Source of the DNA: Lachnospiraceae bacterium
GTDB taxonomy: Bacteria; Bacillota; Clostridia; Lachnospirales; Lachnospiraceae
Direction: 5' to 3'
DNA length: 64,000 nucleotides
NCBI GenBank assembly: GCA_014803415.1
Contig: JAAVBZ010000029.1
Span: forward strand, 11,524-75,523
Below are positions 43,065 to 51,744 of the stretch, piece after piece (within the stretch, counting starts at the first letter, position 1; each line of letters starts with the position of its first letter). Below the pieces are notes generated by a model. It was given only the letters and a program-made list of their open reading frames with translations. It was not told the origin of the DNA and made no database searches. The translations under genes were made by a program, and so were the position numbers.

Positions 43065-45101
43065 ATGACAGAAAAGAAAAATATAAGATGTCAGATTTAT
43101 TGCCAAAAAGGGAAAAAAATAGATGCAGAGGTTTCTTTAGATACAGGTATCTATGAAAAAGACGGTATTCGCCTTGAAGTGAAGGATAAGGTGATAGATG
43201 GATGCCGATTTGGAGAGATCCGGCTGGGCATGAAAAATGAATCCTGCCGGGAAAACTGCAATTTAAGAATGGAAAAACCGATCAGAGTATATATTCCCAT
43301 GGAAGAATGTCCGGAGAAGATCACGGCTATGTATCTTTTTAACGAATGGTGGACCAGACCCGCATTTGTCAGTGGATTTCAGGATATTCCTGATTTCACG
43401 CAAGTTGCTTTTTTCAAATATAAAGACCGGTTTGCCTGTTTCGTTCCAATGGTTGGCCAGGAGTTCAAAACATATATGGTAAGCGGAACAGAGACAGAGA
43501 TCAGTCTGGAAATGACAGCTTATCTGGGCGGGCAGAAAGAGATTGCGGAGCCTTTATATTTACTGGCGGAAGGCTCGTCACTTACTGAAGCAGTGCATAA
43601 AGCTTTTGTATGGTTAGCTGATCATAAGGGAATCAGGCTTAAGGAAAAGCGCAGAGTTCCGGAAATGTTCTCCTATCTGGGATGGTGCAGCTGGGATGCA
43701 TTTTACAGAGAGGTTTCAGAAGAAAAAATCCGTCAGAAGGCAGAGGAACTGAAGGAAAAGAATGTTCCGGTAAAATGGATGATCATTGATGACGGTTGGA
43801 TGTCCGTACAGGATGAACTGCTTTGTGATTTTGCGCCGGATAAAGAGAAATTCCCCAATGGATTTAAGGATATGATAAAAGATATTAAAGCGAAAGGGGA
43901 TATCAGATGGTTTGGAGTCTGGCATGCGCTTGGAGGCTACTGGGGCGGTATTTTGAAGGGAAGCAGTCTGGATCATAAAGAACAGCCATATCTTTACAGA
44001 ACAGTCAATGGAAAACTGATTCCAAGTCCCCAGACCGGAGAGAGGTTTTACAGAGACTGGTACAGTGAACTAAGACAGGAAGAGATTGATTTCGTGAAGG
44101 TAGATGGGCAGAGTGCAGTTCCTTATTATTTTGAAAACAGTCTGCCGGTCGCTGAAGCTGCAAGGGGCATGAATGAGGCCCTGGAAAGCGGTGCTTCTTA
44201 CATGGATGGCGCTATTATCAACTGTATGGGAATGGCAATGGAGAGCATTCTGGCAAGACCGACTTCTGCGGTTTCAAGAAACAGTGATGACTTCGTGCCG
44301 AACAGGGAAAACGGATTTGCAGAGCATCTGTTACAGAATGCATATAATGCGGTATATCATAATGAACTGTATTGCTGCGACTGGGATATGTTTTGGACGA
44401 AGCATGAAGACAGTATAAAGCATAGTCTGCTGCGGGCGATCAGCGGAGGACCGGTATATTTCAGCGATAAGATCGGAGATACAGAGCCTGAAGTACTGAA
44501 ACCATTGATGTATAGAGACGGCAGGATCCTGATGATGGAGCGTGCGGCAAAGCCTACAGAGGATTGTATCTTTTCCAATCCTGCAGAAAGCGGAGTTTTG
44601 AAACTGCATAATGTGGCAGCCTGGGGACAAAACGGCAAAGGCGGAGGAATTGCGGTATATAACCTGACCGGGCAGAAACAGATATATAGTTTCAAACCTG
44701 TGGATATACCGGATATAGAGATTTCTGATGAGTATTGGGTTTATGACTATTTTAACAAAAAAGTTTTTCACCTGGACCGGAATGAAAGTTATGAAGGAAT
44801 TTTGGAAGAAGACGGATTTACATGGTTCGTGATACTTCCCAAGAGAAAAACAGGATCCTGCCTGGGACTTCTGCATAAATACGCAGGATTTACGGCAGTT
44901 GAAAGCATTCAGGAAAATGACGATTCGTTATCTGCGGTTATCAGGGAATCCGGAGAATTAGGCTGGATATCTGACAGAAAGCCGGAGAAGGTAATGGCCG
45001 GCGCTTTCGATATTACGGAAAAGGTACAGAAGGAAGGTTATTTGTATTCTGTACAGCTTATGGAGAGTTCTTCTAAGACAGTGCTCACCGTTATATGGTA
45101 A
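43065..45101 (+). CDS. GH36-related Sip1/raffinose-synthase-like alpha-galactosidase
   Basis: A 678-residue cytosolic protein. An N-terminal beta-sandwich (about 1-195) leads into a barrel with W-C-S-W-D-A-F-Y, M-I-I-D-D-G-W and nucleophile D347 in F-V-K-V-D-G-Q. S-R-N-S-D-D-F probably holds the acid/base. This combination marks the seed-imbibition-protein/raffinose-synthase branch of GH36, whose members hydrolyse or transfer alpha-galactosyl groups. ATG at 43065 follows GGAGA by 7 nt; the GTG at 43047 lies before that site. It complements the GH27 and the classical GH36 in the same operon. Confidence 0.87.
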   Translation: MTEKKNIRCQIYCQKGKKIDAEVSLDTGIYEKDGIRLEVKDKVIDGCRFGEIRLGMKNESCRENCNLRMEKPIRVYIPMEECPEKITAMYLFNEWWTRPAFVSGFQDIPDFTQVAFFKYKDRFACFVPMVGQEFKTYMVSGTETEISLEMTAYLGGQKEIAEPLYLLAEGSSLTEAVHKAFVWLADHKGIRLKEKRRVPEMFSYLGWCSWDAFYREVSEEKIRQKAEELKEKNVPVKWMIIDDGWMSVQDELLCDFAPDKEKFPNGFKDMIKDIKAKGDIRWFGVWHALGGYWGGILKGSSLDHKEQPYLYRTVNGKLIPSPQTGERFYRDWYSELRQEEIDFVKVDGQSAVPYYFENSLPVAEAARGMNEALESGASYMDGAIINCMGMAMESILARPTSAVSRNSDDFVPNRENGFAEHLLQNAYNAVYHNELYCCDWDMFWTKHEDSIKHSLLRAISGGPVYFSDKIGDTEPEVLKPLMYRDGRILMMERAAKPTEDCIFSNPAESGVLKLHNVAAWGQNGKGGGIAVYNLTGQKQIYSFKPVDIPDIEISDEYWVYDYFNKKVFHLDRNESYEGILEEDGFTWFVILPKRKTGSCLGLLHKYAGFTAVESIQENDDSLSAVIRESGELGWISDRKPEKVMAGAFDITEKVQKEGYLYSVQLMESSSKTVLTVIW

Positions 45102-45181
45102 AAAAGGGAAGAATTCCCTGAATCAGGATTCAATTGAGGAATCAAATTTAAATAAAGGAAAACAAATAGGAGGAAATGGAG

Positions 45182-46825
45182 ATGTGGGACAAGAAAGTAA
45201 TAGCTCTGGCACTTGCCGTTGTTTTGTTATTCTGTCTTCCGGGATTTGTGGGCAGAGGAGCAGGAGCAGTTAACAGTGGCGGAGGAGGCAGCGCAAAGGA
45301 AGCGGTTCCGGTTCCGGAAGGATTGTGGGATCCTTATGAGCAGGAGCTTATTCTGACAACTGTTATGGAGGAAAACTCAGGAACGAGTTTCCAGAATGGA
45401 GATACTTATGATGATAATCCATGGTACCGGGCATTTAAGGACAGATTCAACATTAATCTTACAAATATGTGGATAAGTAATGACTATGGCACCAAATTAA
45501 ATCTGGCGATTGCTGACAGAGATCTGCCTGATTTCTGCTATGTAAATGCTTCGCAGCTTGCATCGCTGGAGAAATCCGGATTGATCATGGATCTGACTGA
45601 TCTTTTTGATACTTATGCGTCAGATACTTTAAAAAGCTACTTTGAGATAGAAAGTGATACCTACGAGACGGGCTGCCTTGGAGGACGATTATACGGCATT
45701 CCACAGCTTAGTTACGGCAATATAGATAAGTTCAATTATGTGTGGATCAGAAAGGACTGGAAGGATGAACTCGGACTGGCAGATCCGCAGACTATGGATG
45801 ATGTGCTTGCCATTGCGCAGGCATTTAAGGAGAATTTTGGCGGATATGCCATGGGAGAAATGCAAGGCCTGGATAACATGAACCGTCTGGCAGTTGCGTT
45901 TGGTGCACATCCGGGTATCTGGGTTGAAATGGAGGACGGTACACTGGGATACGGCACCGTTCAGCCGGAGATGAAAGAGGTAATTGAAACTTATGCAAAG
46001 TGGTATGCGGAAGGGATCATTAATCCCGAGTTTATGACCACCAATCAGGACAAGATGTTTCAGGATGCGATCAATGGCGATGTCGGCGTAATTCCTTTCG
46101 CACAGTGGTTTGGCTACAATCCGGGACCGCAGATTGTAGAAAATCTTGGACCGGAAGCAATTTTTGAGCCTTATCCAATCCCTTCAGCCAATGGTGCAGA
46201 GGTAAAAGGAAGTGTGGGATTTGGAAATATCGGTTACATTGTGATAAGCAATAACTGTAAGAACCCGGAAGGTGTGTTTAAGCTGATCAACTTCTGGTGT
46301 TATATGATGGATGATGCGGCAGGAAATGAAGATTTGGATTTTATCAGTTCTCTCTATGACAATAACTATCCGAACTGTGTTCGTTGTTTGACGGTAATCA
46401 ATCCTATGACTGACTATAACCAGTATACAAAAGTAACGGATGCATTGGCAAAAGGACTAGATGTGGATGTGACAGAGCTGGGAAAAGATGCATCGAAATA
46501 TAACAGTTGTGTTGCATGGTTGACCGAGCAGGATCCCGACGGTGTGGGTGACTGGCTCCAGCAGGGAAATGACAAATCTGCTTATGGAATTGCAAAAGAA
46601 TATCTGGACAGCGGGATTTATCTGAAGGATGCCAAATGGGGACAGGATACCGCCACACTGCAAAGTGTTGGCTCTACTTTAAATGATATTCTATTGGAAG
46701 GTTTTACTCAGATCATTATCGGCGAAAAGGATATCGACTATTTTGATACACTGGTAGAGCAGTGGTGGAAGGCAGGCGGAGAAATGGCAACAGCCGAGAT
46801 GAACGAAACATACGGAAATAATTAA
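45182..46825 (+). CDS. LplA/YtcQ-type oligosaccharide-binding protein
   Basis: A 547-residue extracellular binding protein of the large type that pairs with LplB/YtcP permeases. A signal sequence covers about residues 5-25. Unlike most relatives it has no clear lipobox: the only Cys (L-F-C-L-P) is inside the hydrophobic core, and G-A-G-A-V-N suggests ordinary signal-peptidase cleavage or a retained anchor. The binding fold starts L-I-L-T-T-V-M-E-E-N-S-G. ATG at 45182 lies 8 nt after AGGAGG; the ATG at 45176 is too close. Permease genes follow. Confidence 0.87.
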   Translation: MWDKKVIALALAVVLLFCLPGFVGRGAGAVNSGGGGSAKEAVPVPEGLWDPYEQELILTTVMEENSGTSFQNGDTYDDNPWYRAFKDRFNINLTNMWISNDYGTKLNLAIADRDLPDFCYVNASQLASLEKSGLIMDLTDLFDTYASDTLKSYFEIESDTYETGCLGGRLYGIPQLSYGNIDKFNYVWIRKDWKDELGLADPQTMDDVLAIAQAFKENFGGYAMGEMQGLDNMNRLAVAFGAHPGIWVEMEDGTLGYGTVQPEMKEVIETYAKWYAEGIINPEFMTTNQDKMFQDAINGDVGVIPFAQWFGYNPGPQIVENLGPEAIFEPYPIPSANGAEVKGSVGFGNIGYIVISNNCKNPEGVFKLINFWCYMMDDAAGNEDLDFISSLYDNNYPNCVRCLTVINPMTDYNQYTKVTDALAKGLDVDVTELGKDASKYNSCVAWLTEQDPDGVGDWLQQGNDKSAYGIAKEYLDSGIYLKDAKWGQDTATLQSVGSTLNDILLEGFTQIIIGEKDIDYFDTLVEQWWKAGGEMATAEMNETYGNN

Positions 46826-46842
46826 TTGAGGGAGGGAGAAAA

Positions 46843-47754
46843 ATGCCAAGTAAGAATAAGCTAAATAAGACGAAACTTAGAAATCAGGCACAATACCACT
46901 TGATGTTGCTGCCCGGGGTCATCCTGACTTTTATCTTCTGCTATATCCCCTTATATGGATTGATCATAGCATTTGAGGATTATAATCCCGGATTGGGATT
47001 TGCGTCCCCATGGGTAGGTTTAGAGAATTTTAGATTCTTGTTTAACCAGCCGAACTTTTTAAGAACTATCTGGAATACTTTATACATAGCGGTATTTAAG
47101 CTGCTTTTGGGAATTATCGTTCCTGTCACCTTTGCGGTATTGCTCAATGAGATGATCTCCAATAAGGTAAAGAGAGTTTATCAGACACTGATCTATGTTC
47201 CGAACTTTCTGTCATGGGTTATTCTGGCAGGTGTTATGATGGACTTATTAGGCTCGGATGGTGCTATCAATATCCTGCTTGGGAAACTGGGAATTGAGGC
47301 AATTCCATTTCTTGGAAACGCCAAGGTTTTCCCATGGACTATGATCATCAGTGATGTCTGGAAGGGCTTCGGATACGGTACTATTGTATATCTGGCAGCC
47401 CTCACAGGAATTGATCCGGGGCTTTATGAGTCGGCAACACTGGATGGGGCGACCCGCTGGCAGAGGATACGTTACATCACCGTTCCGTTATTAAAGCCCA
47501 CCATCGTGTTGATGCTGGTACTGGCTCTGGGTGGCGTGCTTAATGCAGGTTTTGATCAGGTATACAATCTGTATTCGCCGGTAGTTTATTCAACAGGTGA
47601 TATTATTGATACCTATGTGTACCGTCTTGGTATTCAGCAGGCGCAGTATTCCATTGGTGCAGCCGTAGGTCTGTTTAAGTCGCTGGTATCCTGTATTCTG
47701 GTATGTGTTTCCTATTACATGGCGGATAAGCTTGCCGGATATAAAATATTCTAG
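46843..47754 (+). CDS. LplB/YtcP-type sugar permease, first subunit
   Basis: A 303-residue membrane protein. The N-terminus Y-H-L-M-L-L-P-G-V-I-L-T-F-I-F and the EAA loop E-S-A-T-L-D-G-A-T-R-W-Q are characteristic of the LplB branch. GGGAGGG lies 6 nt before the ATG. It forms the channel of the alpha-galactoside importer with the next gene. Confidence 0.92.
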   Translation: MPSKNKLNKTKLRNQAQYHLMLLPGVILTFIFCYIPLYGLIIAFEDYNPGLGFASPWVGLENFRFLFNQPNFLRTIWNTLYIAVFKLLLGIIVPVTFAVLLNEMISNKVKRVYQTLIYVPNFLSWVILAGVMMDLLGSDGAINILLGKLGIEAIPFLGNAKVFPWTMIISDVWKGFGYGTIVYLAALTGIDPGLYESATLDGATRWQRIRYITVPLLKPTIVLMLVLALGGVLNAGFDQVYNLYSPVVYSTGDIIDTYVYRLGIQQAQYSIGAAVGLFKSLVSCILVCVSYYMADKLAGYKIF

Positions 47755-47766
47755 GAGGGACGAAAG

Positions 47767-48651
47767 ATGGAAAAGAAAAAATACGGAGTTTTTGATGTAG
47801 TATTGCTTATCGTTTTGGGAATTGCATGTGTGACATGTGTCCTTCCGTTTATCAACCTTCTCGCGGTTTCTTTCAGCGGCAGTACGGCAGTGGCAGCAGG
47901 AAAGGTAGGATTTATACCGGTTGATTTTACCTTGGCATCGTATAAATATATTTTAGAGGACGGCAGTTTCTTCCGTGCATTGGCCGTTTCTGTTGAAAGA
48001 ACAGTAAAGGGAACGATCTTAAATCTGGTTTTGATGGTATTGACGGCATATCCTTTATCGAGGCCCAAAGGAGTGCTGGCAGGCAGAAAATTTTATGTGG
48101 TGTTTTTCGTGATCACCATGCTCATAAGCGGCGGCATGATCCCTTCTTATCTGCTGGTATCCGGATTAGGATTAAAAGATACCATATGGGCGCTGATCTT
48201 ACCCGGAGCCCTTCCGGTATCCAATATGGTCATCCTAATGAACTTTATCCGTGAATTGCCGGAGGAACTTGAGGAAGCTGCCTCCCTGGATGGAGCATCA
48301 CCTTTCCAGACACTGACTCTGATCATTACGCCCCTGTTAAAACCGGCGCTTGCTACAGTTGGACTGTTCTGTATGGTGGGTCACTGGAATGAGTGGTTTA
48401 ATGGTATGGTGTATATGAGTAACCCTTCAAACTATCCTTTGCAGACTTATTTGCAGTCTCTGCTTGTAAATTTTGAAAGTATGTTACGGGGAGATTCTAC
48501 ATATGACATCAAAGCATTGCTGTCCATGATGAATGTCAGGACAGGGCGTGCAGCGCAGTTGTTTCTGGGAGCGCTGCCCATTATGCTGGTATATCCGTTC
48601 CTTCAGAAATATTTCACCAAAGGACTTGTTCTTGGCAGTGTAAAGGGCTAA
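47767..48651 (+). CDS. LplC/YtcP-type sugar permease, second subunit
   Basis: A 294-residue membrane protein with about six helices and the EAA loop E-A-A-S-L-D-G-A-S-P-F-Q. The C-terminus L-V-L-G-S-V-K-G is the family signature. AGGAGGG overlaps the end of the previous gene. The importer lacks an ATPase gene, like the two others in this window. Confidence 0.92.
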   Translation: MEKKKYGVFDVVLLIVLGIACVTCVLPFINLLAVSFSGSTAVAAGKVGFIPVDFTLASYKYILEDGSFFRALAVSVERTVKGTILNLVLMVLTAYPLSRPKGVLAGRKFYVVFFVITMLISGGMIPSYLLVSGLGLKDTIWALILPGALPVSNMVILMNFIRELPEELEEAASLDGASPFQTLTLIITPLLKPALATVGLFCMVGHWNEWFNGMVYMSNPSNYPLQTYLQSLLVNFESMLRGDSTYDIKALLSMMNVRTGRAAQLFLGALPIMLVYPFLQKYFTKGLVLGSVKG

Positions 48652-48677
48652 AATGAAGTGCATGGAGGAGAATGATC

Positions 48678-50954
48678 ATGTCGATTGTAATAGATGAAAA
48701 GAAGAGACTTTTTACCTTGCACACAAAAAATACAACCTATCAGATGAAAGCGGACAGTCTGGGAACTCTGCTTCATGTATATTACGGGAAAAGGACGGAT
48801 GACAGTGATAAGTCTTACGCCATTTGCATGAGGGGCAGAGGGTTTTCGGGTAATCCTTATGAGATGGGAAGGGATCATAAAGAGTATTCTTTGGATGTTC
48901 TTCCGCAGGAGTACAGTTGTTATGGAACGGGAGATTACCGTATCAGCGCATTAAAAGTACAAAATGGCGATGGCAGCATGGCAGCAGCGCTTCGGTTTAA
49001 GGAGTACTATGTAAGCAAAGGTAAATATGCAATACCAAACTTGCCGGCAGTGTATGCGAAGGAAAGCGAAGCAGATACTTTGGAAGTTATTTTGGAAGAT
49101 CCGTCATCAAAGGTAGAAGTTCATCTTCTATATGGAATTCTGGAAGAAAATGATATCATCACCCGTGCCGTGAAGATTATCAATCGGGGAAAAGACAGAA
49201 TTGTATTACAGAAAGCCGCCAGTATGAATCTGGACTGGATCAATGGCGATTATGAATGGACGACTTTTTATGGCGGTCATGTGACGGAAAGAAATGTGCA
49301 GAAAAGTGAACTTGATCATGGCATTCATTCCATAGGCAGTGTGCGCGGCACTTCCAGCCATCATTACAATCCGTTTGTCATTGTCAGTGATAAGAATACA
49401 GACGAAGAAAAGGGCGGGTGCTATGGATTTTCATTCCTTTACAGCGGAGAGTTTCTGATGGAGGCTGAAAAGGATCAGGTAGATCAGACCAGACTGATCT
49501 GCGGCATTCATCCGGATAATTTTGCATGGAATCTGCAGCCGGGGGAAGAATTCGATACACCGGAAGTCATGATGACTTACAGTGGGGAAGGGTTTGGCAT
49601 ACTTAGCAGGAACCTACATAAGACAATAAGGAAAAACATCTGCCGCGGGGAATGGAAAGAGAAACGCCGTCCTGTACTTATTAACAATTGGGAAGCTACC
49701 TATTTTAACTTTACAGGGGAGCAGTTAGTGGCAATAGCAAAGAACGCTGCAGAATTAGGAGTTGAGCTTTTTGTGCTTGATGACGGCTGGTTTGGAAAGC
49801 GGGATGATGATAATTCGGGGCTTGGTGACTGGTTCCCGAATGAAAAGAAGCTTGGCTGTACCTTGAAAGAGCTGGCGGAGAAAATCGTGGAGTGCGGAAT
49901 GCGGTTTGGACTTTGGTTTGAGCCGGAGTGCATTTCTGAGGACAGTGATCTGTACCGGGAGCATCCTGACTGGGCAGTAGCAATACCGGGAAGAACGCCT
50001 AATCTGAGCAGGAACCAATTGATACTTGATTTTTCAAGAGAGGATGTGCAGGATTATATTATCGGACGGCTGTCTGACATTTTTGCAGAAACGCCGATCA
50101 GCTACATAAAGTGGGATTTTAACAGGAGCATTTGTGATAAATACAGTATGGCGCTTGATGGGCTAAGTCAGGGAGAATTTGCCCACCGGTATGTGCTGGG
50201 ACTCTATCGTGTGTTAGAAGCTCTGACTGGAAAGTTTCCTCATATTTTGTTTGAAGGATGCAGCGGCGGAGGCGGACGGTTTGATGCAGGTATGCTTTAC
50301 TATACTCCTCAGATATGGTGCAGTGATAATACGGACGCCATAGCAAGACTTAAGATTCAGTATGGAACTTCCTTTGGTTATCCGGTATCCACCATGGGAT
50401 CCCATGTTTCGGCGGTTCCTAATCACCAGACCAGACGGACAACGCCTTTTTCAACCAGAGGCTGTGCAGCTATGGCGGGAACCTTTGGCTATGAGCTGGA
50501 TGTTACTAAATTGTCCGAAGAAGAGAAAGCAAAGGTACGGCAGCAGATCGACAGGTTCAAAGAGTATTATGACTTAATTCAGTATGGCGAGTACTATCGG
50601 CTGCAGGCTCCTTCGGATAAGCAATGTACCATATGGGAGATGGCTGATCCGGAAGGAGGAGAAGCATTGGTAAGCGCAGTATATCACCATGTGGAGGCTA
50701 ACGCGGCACCTGTCATTGTCAAAGTACAGGGACTGAAGGCGGAAGCATATTATCAGCTGCATCTGAATATGGAAGATATAGCAGATCTGCCTGAGCATGC
50801 AAGGGAATGGTTTACAGGACAGTTGCCTTATGGATACAAAGACGGAGAAAAGATCACAGGAGCAGCATTACAGCAGTGCGGACTGGTGATTCCCGATGCG
50901 TTACAGGAGTTCCAGGCTTGGCAGATACATATTGCTTTATGTAACGAGGAATAG
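48678..50954 (+). CDS. GH36 alpha-galactosidase (classical bacterial type)
   Basis: A 758-residue cytosolic enzyme of full family length. The N-terminal beta-sandwich (about 1-320) is followed by the barrel with V-L-D-D-G-W-F-G, nucleophile D480 in Y-I-K-W-D-F-N-R and acid/base D550 in C-S-D-N-T-D-A. F-E-G-C-S-G-G-G-G-R-F-D supplies substrate-binding residues. ATG at 48678 has GGAGGAG at 7 nt; 48672 is too close. It degrades raffinose, stachyose or melibiose brought in by the upstream importer and ends the operon. Confidence 0.95.
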   Translation: MSIVIDEKKRLFTLHTKNTTYQMKADSLGTLLHVYYGKRTDDSDKSYAICMRGRGFSGNPYEMGRDHKEYSLDVLPQEYSCYGTGDYRISALKVQNGDGSMAAALRFKEYYVSKGKYAIPNLPAVYAKESEADTLEVILEDPSSKVEVHLLYGILEENDIITRAVKIINRGKDRIVLQKAASMNLDWINGDYEWTTFYGGHVTERNVQKSELDHGIHSIGSVRGTSSHHYNPFVIVSDKNTDEEKGGCYGFSFLYSGEFLMEAEKDQVDQTRLICGIHPDNFAWNLQPGEEFDTPEVMMTYSGEGFGILSRNLHKTIRKNICRGEWKEKRRPVLINNWEATYFNFTGEQLVAIAKNAAELGVELFVLDDGWFGKRDDDNSGLGDWFPNEKKLGCTLKELAEKIVECGMRFGLWFEPECISEDSDLYREHPDWAVAIPGRTPNLSRNQLILDFSREDVQDYIIGRLSDIFAETPISYIKWDFNRSICDKYSMALDGLSQGEFAHRYVLGLYRVLEALTGKFPHILFEGCSGGGGRFDAGMLYYTPQIWCSDNTDAIARLKIQYGTSFGYPVSTMGSHVSAVPNHQTRRTTPFSTRGCAAMAGTFGYELDVTKLSEEEKAKVRQQIDRFKEYYDLIQYGEYYRLQAPSDKQCTIWEMADPEGGEALVSAVYHHVEANAAPVIVKVQGLKAEAYYQLHLNMEDIADLPEHAREWFTGQLPYGYKDGEKITGAALQQCGLVIPDALQEFQAWQIHIALCNEE

Positions 50955-50974
50955 AAATATAAAACGAAGAAAAT

Positions 50975-51012
50975 ACCCGGAAGGTACTGATGTGCCTTCC
51001 GGGTAAAATTTT
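50975..51012. terminator. Bidirectional terminator between GH36 and XRE genes
   Basis: ACCCGGAAGG pairs with CCTTCCGGGT around a 10-nt loop, with AAAATTTT to its right and AAAAT to its left. It serves the alpha-galactoside operon and the convergent XRE gene. Confidence 0.8.
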
Positions 51013-51025
51013 GCAAAAATCATTC

Positions 51026-51355
51026 TTAATTCTTATCTTGAAGTTCAACAAGCTTTTTGATCTGGTCAAGGGCATAGTCTTGAAAATCCGGACGTAACGA
51101 TTTGAAGATTTGAAATGCTTCATCAAATTTACTGACTTCATTCGGGTCACCATTGAACATTTCGCCTTCACCAGTTTCTAACCAGTGCTGATTCACATTA
51201 TAAAGCTCACATATATGACGTAACAGCAGCTCTTTGGGCAAAACGCGATTATATTCAATATTACTTATTACATCACGGCTTACACCTAGTTTTTCACCGA
51301 ATTCTCGTTGAGATAATTTTAGTGCCTCTCGTATTGCTTTTACTCGGTTAGACAG
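51026..51355 (-). CDS. Phage-like XRE/CI-type repressor, 109 residues
   Basis: The helix-turn-helix occupies residues about 13-35 (L-S-Q-R-E-F-G-E-K-L-G-V-S-R-D-V-I-S-N-I) and is followed by L-Y-N-V-N-Q-H-W-L-E-T-G-E-G, common in phage-type regulators. No ATG or GTG fits: GAGGAGGTG is followed after 6 nt by CTG at 51355, giving the normal start (S-N-R-V-K-A-I-R), so a CTG start is the best reading; an upstream start at 51481 would put the promoter inside the gene. The divergent promoters overlap GTGTTGAC operators, suggesting repression of itself and of the 59-residue protein gene. Confidence 0.8.
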   Translation of the reverse strand: MSNRVKAIREALKLSQREFGEKLGVSRDVISNIEYNRVLPKELLLRHICELYNVNQHWLETGEGEMFNGDPNEVSKFDEAFQIFKSLRPDFQDYALDQIKKLVELQDKN

Positions 51356-51386
51356 TGAGAACACCTCCTCTGATATGAATAAATAT

Positions 51387-51415
51387 ATGATACAACACAA
51401 AAATAAAACAGTCAA
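51387..51415 (-). promoter_or_regulatory. Promoter of the phage-like repressor
   Basis: On the reverse strand: TTGACT (51415-51410), 17-nt spacer, TATCAT (51392-51387). The -35 box lies inside the operator half-site GTGTTGAC. Confidence 0.6.
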
Positions 51416-51450
51416 CACATATTTACACCATTTATAGTGTTGACAACACT
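51411..51450. promoter_or_regulatory. Operator pair between divergent repressor and small-protein genes
   Basis: GTCAACAC at 51411-51418 is the inverse of GTGTTGAC at 51437-51444. The latter is part of a 15-bp perfect palindrome, AGTGTTG-A-CAACACT (51436-51450). Each copy covers the -35 box of one divergent promoter, the layout of a phage-type repressor switch. Confidence 0.7.
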
Positions 51451-51468
51451 GTAAATATATGTTAGATT
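51440..51468 (+). promoter_or_regulatory. Promoter of the 59-residue protein and surface-protein genes
   Basis: TTGACA (51440-51445), 17-nt spacer, TAGATT (51463-51468), 37 nt before the ATG at 51506. Confidence 0.65.
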
Positions 51469-51505
51469 GTGTGTATAACACATAAATAGAAGGTGAGGTG
51501 AGCGT

Positions 51506-51685
51506 ATGACACAGACAAAAGAAAGTGTACAGCGTATAGCTGAATTTAATGCTCTTTTTATGAATTTAAATGAGAAAGGGCAAGAAGCAGCATTGACCGT
51601 TTTAAGGTCACTTGACTTTGCTCAGTCTGTTATGTATTTGCAAAAAACAGAGAGCCAGCGTAACCCGACAAAACAACTAGTATAA
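51506..51685 (+). CDS. 59-residue small protein divergent from XRE repressor
   Basis: A helical, soluble 59-residue protein (begins M-T-Q-T-K-E-S-V-Q-R; contains N-L-N-E-K-G-Q-E-A-A-L and R-S-L-D-F-A-Q-S-V). GGTGAGGTG precedes the ATG, and a consensus promoter under the repressor's operator lies upstream. I do not recognise a family; small proteins of this look occur beside phage-type repressors in Clostridia and may be antirepressors or partners. No terminator separates it from the large surface-protein gene 59 nt downstream, so the two are probably cotranscribed. Confidence 0.7.
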   Translation: MTQTKESVQRIAEFNALFMNLNEKGQEAALTVLRSLDFAQSVMYLQKTESQRNPTKQLV

Positions 51686-51722
51686 TTATGTGTGGAAAAT
51701 AAGGCCAATATGCAGAGGAACA

Positions 51723-51736
51723 CCTTTTAGAAAAGG
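51723..51736 (+). promoter_or_regulatory. Small hairpin at the ribosome binding site of the surface-protein gene
   Basis: CCTTTT-AG-AAAAGG directly adjoins and partly includes the AAGGGGGAAAG ribosome binding site 8 nt before the ATG. It could limit translation initiation of this very large protein. Confidence 0.3.
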
Positions 51737-51744
51737 GGGAAAGT

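Noticed and set aside
45102-45181. Terminator between the Sip1-like gene and the binding-protein gene
   Set aside because: Only short stems (GGGAA/TTCCC and TGAATC/GATTCA) without a T-run are present, and the genes appear to form one operon.
51026-51685. Toxin-antitoxin pair (XRE plus 59-residue protein)
   Set aside because: The genes are divergent rather than in an operon and the small protein shows no toxin fold or motif; a repressor switch fits better.
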